In this document: piece after piece, positions 57,822 to 64,000 of the stretch
Layout: each line of letters starts with the position of its first letter
How positions within the stretch are numbered: position 1 is the first letter of the stretch
DNA from: Luidia sarsii
Lineage: Eukaryota > Echinodermata > Asteroidea > Paxillosida > Luidiidae
Assembly: GCA_949987565.1 (NCBI GenBank)
Contig: OX465120.1
Span: forward strand, 8,508,587-8,572,586
Reading direction: 5' to 3'
Length of the DNA stretch: 64,000 nt
Position numbers and translations under genes: made by a program
The notes under the pieces: generated by a model
Seen by the model: the letters and a program-made list of their open reading frames with translations, nothing else
Databases searched by the model: none
Told to the model about the DNA's origin: nothing

Positions 57822-58262
57822 CGGTGTCAGACCAAGCTTTCAGATCCCCGGGACCTCCAGGGTCGTCCCGTGTGCACGGATCTATTAGAGCTCTTAAGGC
57901 CTCGGTACCGGTCCACCGCACGTCCTTCCCTGCCCATCCATAATTATAGGCCCGTAGACCCTGCGCCATGTGAGGGAGGAAACACAGCGGCCCCTAGACC
58001 TTGGCCGCCGAGTCGACCAAACGCATGTGTCCCTGTACGAAGACGCGAACCTGGATTACGAGAACAGTCCCAGCGTCACAGCGACCCATCTAGATGCGCC
58101 ACATGCGACGTTGGTGTTTGCGGGAGTTTTTTAAACACCTTATACCGCACTATCGTGCTGAGAAAAAATAAGATAAAAATAACCCCGGGATCGAACCACG
58201 AACCTACACGTTGGAAGGCGAGCGTCTTTCACACAAGGCCACTTGTGTTACGCAACAGTTAC
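57822..58262 (-). mobile_element. SINE S1, unit C
   Basis: Counterpart of 32226-32665. Confidence 0.65.
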
Positions 58263-60381
58263 GGACATCTGATACATGTTAGCGAACACGATTAAAATTA
58301 CGGGGCATGGCCGTTGACGGCGGGCTTTTGGATTTCGTCGCGAGTAAAGGGTGCAGCGCACTAAAATACTTTCGTAAGCCATAATTATTATGCACGGCGC
58401 AGTACAATGGCATGCATGTACAAAATTGTTCAAGTGAAAATGTTAGTGAGGTTTGACGTGAAAATCATGTCATGTCAGTTATATTTTACCTTTTATATTG
58501 TAGATTCTAAACTCAAGCAAAGTTTCAACCTGAAGCAACATTTACAATACGATAACTCTTCCCAGTTAAAATAATGAGCTTTAATGTCAAGTGACGCATT
58601 ACACTGACACATTATTATTGAAGACCACCCGAAGCTGATGATCATTGATCAAACGGTACAAATTCGGATATCATATAGATTTAGGGAAGCAGCAAATTGA
58701 ATGGTTGACAAAATCGTGTTCTAAACCGCAAGGGGAAAACCACAACTTTACTCCCATTTTACGTGGCAGCTGATAAAGTGACAGTAACGAGTTCTTTCCA
58801 AGCAGGTACCTTTAAATTCATGTCACGTGCATTGTGCTCAAAGTGACAATTTTTTTCTGAAATATAATGACCTCATAATTATTTGGGCTCTTGGTTATTA
58901 TTTCCAACATAATGAAGATGAAAAAAAATAATAGGATTTTTATTCCCTTCTGCTTTCTTAACCAAAGTTCAGAACCCTCAGTTATTCATAAGCGCAATAC
59001 AGTTGTAAAAAAGTGTATACCTATGGCTTATTTAAAGCAACGTAACTTGACACCTGCTGATCGACGTCATTATTTCCAATTACTGCCAGGACCGTCTGTG
59101 TACGGTCTTCTAAGAATCAGGACCCAATTTCATAGAGCCGCTTAGGCGTGAAAATCTGTTAAGTAGGAAAAGTCTTCCTTTTGTAAGCAGGATTACAAAC
59201 CGCACCGCGATGTGATGTCAATTGCTTTTGACTTGTATTCCACTCTTCTTTACTTAGAAGGAAACGAAAGTCAAAGTTTGGGTTGGCAAGGTAATCCTAC
59301 GAAGCCTGACTTTATGTGCTTCAGCAGATTTTGGCGCTTAAGCGGTTCTGTGAAATTGGCCCCAGATGTAATGAACTGCCAAAAAGATGTCAGAAACTGC
59401 GGAAATACCAAAATGGAAAACGTGTACAAAACCTATGACGGAAACCAGGCCTCTTTGAATTGACGTAACTTGATACCTGAAGACGTCATAATTATTTGTT
59501 TCATGAACTTTCTCTCTTTACGAAAATCGTACGTCAGTGACTCATAGGTAATTGTTTTTAACATCCAATGAGATAACGTGACGTAACTCGACACCAGATG
59601 ACGTCACCTTTTCAAATTTCTTTTTCGATTAAATTTGAAACAATATTTATAATAGTCAATCAGTGCCAACTTCAGTGGTAGTTCAGTACCTCATTAATAT
59701 TCATGAGATGGCAATTTTTTGATACACATTTTCCCGAATCAATTACAGTGAAGATTTAAACTGATCGTAAACTTTTGCTAATAATGGAGTTTGAAATGTA
59801 CCCCTTTATGATCTCATGGGCATGATGGATAGCTCAGATAGTGAGAGTGATGACACAGTTCTTGGTCCATTCACAGTTTTCTTTGCCATTCCCAGTTAGT
59901 TTTGTCATGGATATTATGGTCCAAGCTAAATTTTCGGTACAGCCACAAGAACCCAGAGACTTTTATTATGGAACTGAATTGTTCGCATCCAAAGTCAGCT
60001 AACTTACTTCGGGGATCTGGCACGTACCATTAATGTTATGGGTCATTTTGCGTGTAGGGCGCCCTCTATCGGTGATCCTTTAGCTCGGTCGCCTAAACAC
60101 TGCCAACTGCTTCAGTACTCACAGGCACTGAGCTTGTCAATCTTAAAAAATATTATTGTATTAGTGTTCATGTATTGTGGCGTTGATCAAGGGGCAATGT
60201 AACAATTAATGTGAAATTCCATTTGCGATGTGCACTTCCAAAACAAATTGATTTAAGACAAACAAATCATCTATACCTGCAAACTGTCCGTTAAATGACT
60301 GTAATGTCCTTAATTAAAGGCTTAGGCTCGGGCTTAGGCTTAGGCCTATAGTATCACAGATATGTACTACAAAACAAGCGC

Positions 60382-61007
60382 TATAGACCCTTCTTACTGA
60401 CGTCACGTTGCTACTAGAAACATCGAGATCCGCCATCTTGGAGAACATACATACGCTTTCGCTCGCACGTTTGTGTTCGTTTGACGTTACGTTAGTCATC
60501 ATGGCGAATTCGAATGCTGCACGGTCGGCTTATTACAGTTCTCTCGACAATCTCGGCTTTATTGCTGAAATAGATCCCTACACAATTAACCTGCGACAAC
60601 CATTTCGTTCATCTTTTTAGCGAAAGTGTACGAGTTGTGTCACCTTCTCTTGTTAGTACAGCGGGTAAACGATAAAAAATATTTCTTATCACGACCCCCC
60701 TGCTTCCACAGCCAAGGACAGCGCAAAAGTTAATCATCTTTCAACAGAACAAGTACCTCCAATCCATGGTACAACCACGGAGGAATAAAAAGAGATTCCT
60801 CCATGGCACAACTAGTAATTAATACTAGTAAAAAGTAGCAGTAGTAATAGTAGTAGTACAACTACGACGAGTTCAAAACTTGCCGCCGTGCATGTGGAGT
60901 TGTTTGTATGCACAGCTGACTTAGTAACGGCGGTGACGACGTGCTCATGTGTGTAATCCAAGATGGCCGATAAACAAAACCGTGACGTCATCGAAGACGG
61001 GTCTATA
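60382..61007. mobile_element. MITE M2, unit C
   Basis: Same length as the unit B copy; open frame 60408-60620. Confidence 0.75.
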
Positions 61008-61543
61008 CCGTTAAACCTTGCACACCTTGAGTGGCTTTTCGTATGCATCGTAAATCAATTTATCAATGAGCAATTAATCAATGATCGATCAATCGATCAG
61101 TCGACCATTCTGCCTATCAGATCATTACCAACGTGTGAGCTAGTTTCATAAAACGATTATTGTATTGAAATTTCTCAAATCAATTTAGATGCAATAAACG
61201 TGCGGTGCTGAGACTAGGACAAGTTAATCTGACAAGAAACAGTGCAACAAAAATGCAACGGCCTAAAATACTCCAACTTGTTATCAGTCTATATATAGGC
61301 CTTTCTTAATAGTTATGTATGCAAATTGCATACAGCGAACTGAAACCGAGGCTATGGGCGCAAGATTTCCCAAGATGATGTTCCACCGTGCTCCTCGGAC
61401 AAGAGAAATACACGGCCAGAAACAGCTTCCACCTGTTTTCAAAGGAAAGAACGCTGCGGCAAAAGTGGATTATGAAGATCAAGCGAGATGAGGGACCACT
61501 TTTCAAGGTAGATTTCTACTTTTAAACTACTTATTTTTCAAGT

Positions 61544-61670
61544 TAGATTCGTCATGTTTGTTAATGGAATCGTGGATGTTGAGTGTGTCGCGTGTTACTG
61601 CGCAAACGTTACGTGTGATAACGCGACACACTCAACATCGACGATTCCATTTACAAACATGACGAATCTA
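61544..61670. mobile_element. Foldback element F3, unit C
   Basis: Identical to the unit B copy by eye. Confidence 0.75.
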
Positions 61671-61905
61671 GCCAAAAATAATACGCACCCTGTTCACAAC
61701 TATACGGTTAAATACGAATCGAATAAATAGGTTACAGCATTTTTGGCATTTAAACGAGCAAGTTCTGTTATTTTCTTGTTACTTTTTGTTTTACTTCTCG
61801 ATGCCATTCCCATGATAAAATACAAATAAATTAACCTGACATACATTATCCTAGTAGCTGAAAAAGCGTCAATTGAAGTGCTATACTCTAATATATAGGC
61901 GTGTC

Positions 61906-62112
61906 ATAAGATCTCTGGCGAAGACGATCCTGCAGGGAGCTGTGCAATGAGGCAGAAGAAGAGGCAGACAGACAAAGAGATAGGAAGACAACATCACAGA
62001 GTGGACAGGGCTCAGTCTGAGTGAAGCCCTTCGGAAAGCAGAAAACAGAGAAGGTTAGAGAAAGGTGGTTGACAGAGTTCAAGTGGTGCCCCAACGGTCC
62101 AGCGGACTAAGG
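61906..62112 (+). pseudogene. LINE reverse-transcriptase remnant, unit C
   Basis: Same remnant without the deletion of unit B. Confidence 0.65.
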
Positions 62113-62657
62113 AACAAATTCGAATTTCAAATTTCAAGACAACAAGTAGTTGGAACGTTGGGCTGATTTCGAATGACTCTATATCAGTATTTTTTGCACT
62201 AAATCATGCATAGTAAAAAGGGGCAATAAATTGGGTGCAATTTTTGGCTGTTTGAGATTAAGGAGTCGATAAGAAAAAATAATAGGGGCCTAATTATAAA
62301 AATGGTCACCGTGAAATCGGTAAATTGGTTTGCATATTATGACTGTGCTGTCTGCTTTCTTTTAATGAACTTTCGGGTTTCAAATACAGGCTTTCAGTTC
62401 AAATTAGGCCGAGTGCAGGTAGAGTCTGTTTACTAGAGGATCTTTTCATCATTTTCTTATGTTCCTGTGGAAAACTTTTTTTCTATAGAAGCTCGTGTCA
62501 CCAATCTTTATAATAATATTTGAGCATGCTCACTCGCTCAATTGTTATTCATATTTGCTTCACACTTGATGAGCACATCTGGTGGGTTTGTTCAAAGTGG
62601 ACGTGGAGAATTAACCATCGCCAGTGCTGGATTGCAGTGTAAGATACCCAGAGCACA

Positions 62658-62988
62658 ATGGGACAATCACTACCTTTACTCGTGGCGATTGTCTTGTTAT
62701 CCTTGTTTGGCCACAGCCAGGCCGCCTGTTCCCCGTGCCCATTCTTTTGGAGCGAACACCAGCACCACTGCTACCTATATTTCTCCTCGCCACTCCCGTA
62801 CGGCCAGGCTGAGGAGTACTGCCGTCGCCAGCACGCCAGGCGCTATGCAGGCGGTCTGGCAGCGGTCGATTCCATGGACGAGATCGTGTTCTTAATGAAC
62901 TACGTAGGAAGGCTTCTTACAGACTCGATGTATGCCAATACACCAAAGTACGTGTGGTTGGAGCCTCTGAAAGTCAACAAAACACCCG
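62658..62988 (+). CDS. Split C-type lectin-like protein, copy C, exon 1 only (window ends)
   Basis: Signal peptide and CTLD N-half as in copies A and B, same length and same donor at 62989. Private changes include L70V and V86L. The remaining exons should lie beyond 64000. The open frame continues to 63146 past the donor in this copy, but only because a small indel in the intron shifts the reading frame; the donor is preserved and A and B stop early, so splicing is the better model. Confidence 0.8.
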
Positions 62989-63712
62989 GTAAGTATAGAA
63001 ACCCTCGAGTAAGCACAGATAAATCTCCTTTGATTGACATCTTTAAGGAGCCTTTGCTGTCCTTATTTCCATGCATATTCCATTTGGGCAACACCGGGTC
63101 AACCGTTGGTTTAGCCGTGGGCTTCATCATAGGCCGGTTCAAGTAGGCACTATCAGGTGAGTTCGGGAACCATGATCCCGAATTTTGAAATCGGCAAGTA
63201 CGTGGTTACCAGTTATTCAATGAAAAGCACGAAATCTAGAATGGAAAATTAGAGTCAAAAAGGCCGACGTTTTCCATTAAAGATGCAGTTTAGTATAAGC
63301 AAAGGGAGAAAACAAATAGGTCAACGGTTTCTTCCGACAAAAGCGTTTATAGTTTAGCGATAAACGCAACTGATGGTCATTGGAAGCCCATGTCTATCCC
63401 ACAAAAACGACCCTTTTGATAACGCCATCGAGAAAGGTTTGGCAAGTAACTAAGGCCGGCCACGGAGTGAGCCGGAGAGGCTGTGCATCGAACTCACCCG
63501 GTGGTTCTCTCTTTTCGCAAACGCTGCCGTGGGATTCAGGCGCTTGTTGGGGTTTCTCTGTCCTTTGCCACCCGGGAATATCGTGGCCATGACATCAGCC
63601 TCTGGCATGTTCTTGTGTGTCATGCCACGCTGCACTTTAAAACTTGAACAGAAAGGAAGCAGGAAGAGAAGGAGTTGTATCTACACCCAATGCGGTCAAG
63701 TCTAGTATCAAT

Positions 63713-63803
63713 ATTTAGTGGGCCTGAAATTTTGATCCTAGCAGGACCTTTCTCTACCTTTGAGAAAGGGCCTGCTAGGATCGAAACGTCAGGCCCACTA
63801 AAT
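63713..63803. mobile_element. Hairpin element H1, lectin C intron 1
   Basis: Same element, 91 bp, in unit C. Confidence 0.7.
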
Positions 63804-64000
63804 TTCAGTGACGCTGCATCTCTGGTGACCCGTGGAACGAAAAAATTATGAAACATTTTAGGACCACTTTCCGTGTTCTTTGCAATATTAGATAGTGGGT
63901 TAGCCGGTTTAACCATAAAGCAAGGACCTTGCAATGCATGTATGCATTGGCTACGGTTAGTTAATATAGCAGGCCATATGTTATTGAGACTAGGGACGCT

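Larger units (their letters stand above)
57320..62657. other. Unit C non-coding left part
   Basis: Same element order as unit B; differences from B are rare until about 61950. Confidence 0.6.
56711..64000. repeat. Tandem unit C, partial
   Basis: Third unit, cut by the window end inside lectin intron 1. It is nearly base-identical to B from 56711 to about 61900, then gains private differences (for example around 61957, 62060, 62421, 62570 and 62726) where A and B agree. Confidence 0.95.

Noticed and set aside
62658..63146. Longer 162-codon version of lectin exon 1 in unit C
   Set aside because: The extension is intron sequence opened by a small indel; the gtaagt donor is conserved and A and B stop soon after it.

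Overview
This is eukaryotic nuclear DNA, most likely from a marine invertebrate deuterostome (echinoderm, hemichordate or cephalochordate). The reasons are small split exons with GT..AG borders, CTLD/LamG/Ig domain shuffling, many tRNA-derived SINEs and MITEs, abundant TAGGCCTA words and AT-rich non-coding DNA. The exact taxon cannot be fixed from sequence alone. No bacterial operon, CRISPR array or intact virus was seen.

Layout. Bases 1-5536 are a unique left flank without a convincing gene; it holds several foldback and hairpin elements and a tRNA-derived hairpin. From 5537 the window is a head-to-tail tandem array with a period of about 25.6 kb: unit A 5537-31120, unit B 31121-56710, unit C 56711 to past the window end. 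Each unit starts exactly at the left edge of a TIR-bearing MITE. It then holds a repeat-rich 6 kb (SINEs, a long AT-rich repeat, a second MITE, a LINE remnant) followed by two plus-strand genes.

Gene 1 (five coding exons, 515 aa, secreted) is a C-type lectin-like protein. Its CTLD is split: exon 1 encodes the signal peptide and N-terminal half, exons 4-5 the C-terminal half ending in an F-I-C-E motif, and between them sit a LamG/concanavalin-like domain (exon 2) and an Ig-like domain (exon 3). All four introns are phase 1, so each internal exon is a symmetric cassette. Intron 1 carries a 3-kb minisatellite of 33/35-bp units ending about 70 bp before exon 2. Gene 2 (five coding exons, 334 aa) is a stathmin-domain-containing protein 1-like gene with an MGGC N-terminus. 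Its TAG stop is followed in frame by 29 more coding-like codons. Units A and B carry complete copies of both genes; unit C carries only lectin exon 1 before the window ends.

History. Left of the lectin start codon, unit B matches C and differs from A. Right of it, B matches A and differs from C. That is the signature of one unequal crossover that turned a two-copy array into three copies, with its breakpoint close to lectin exon 1. The two genes have no evident functional link: one is secreted, the other predicted cytoplasmic and membrane-anchored. They appear to be co-amplified by position. Very recent duplication and false duplication in the assembly must both be considered.
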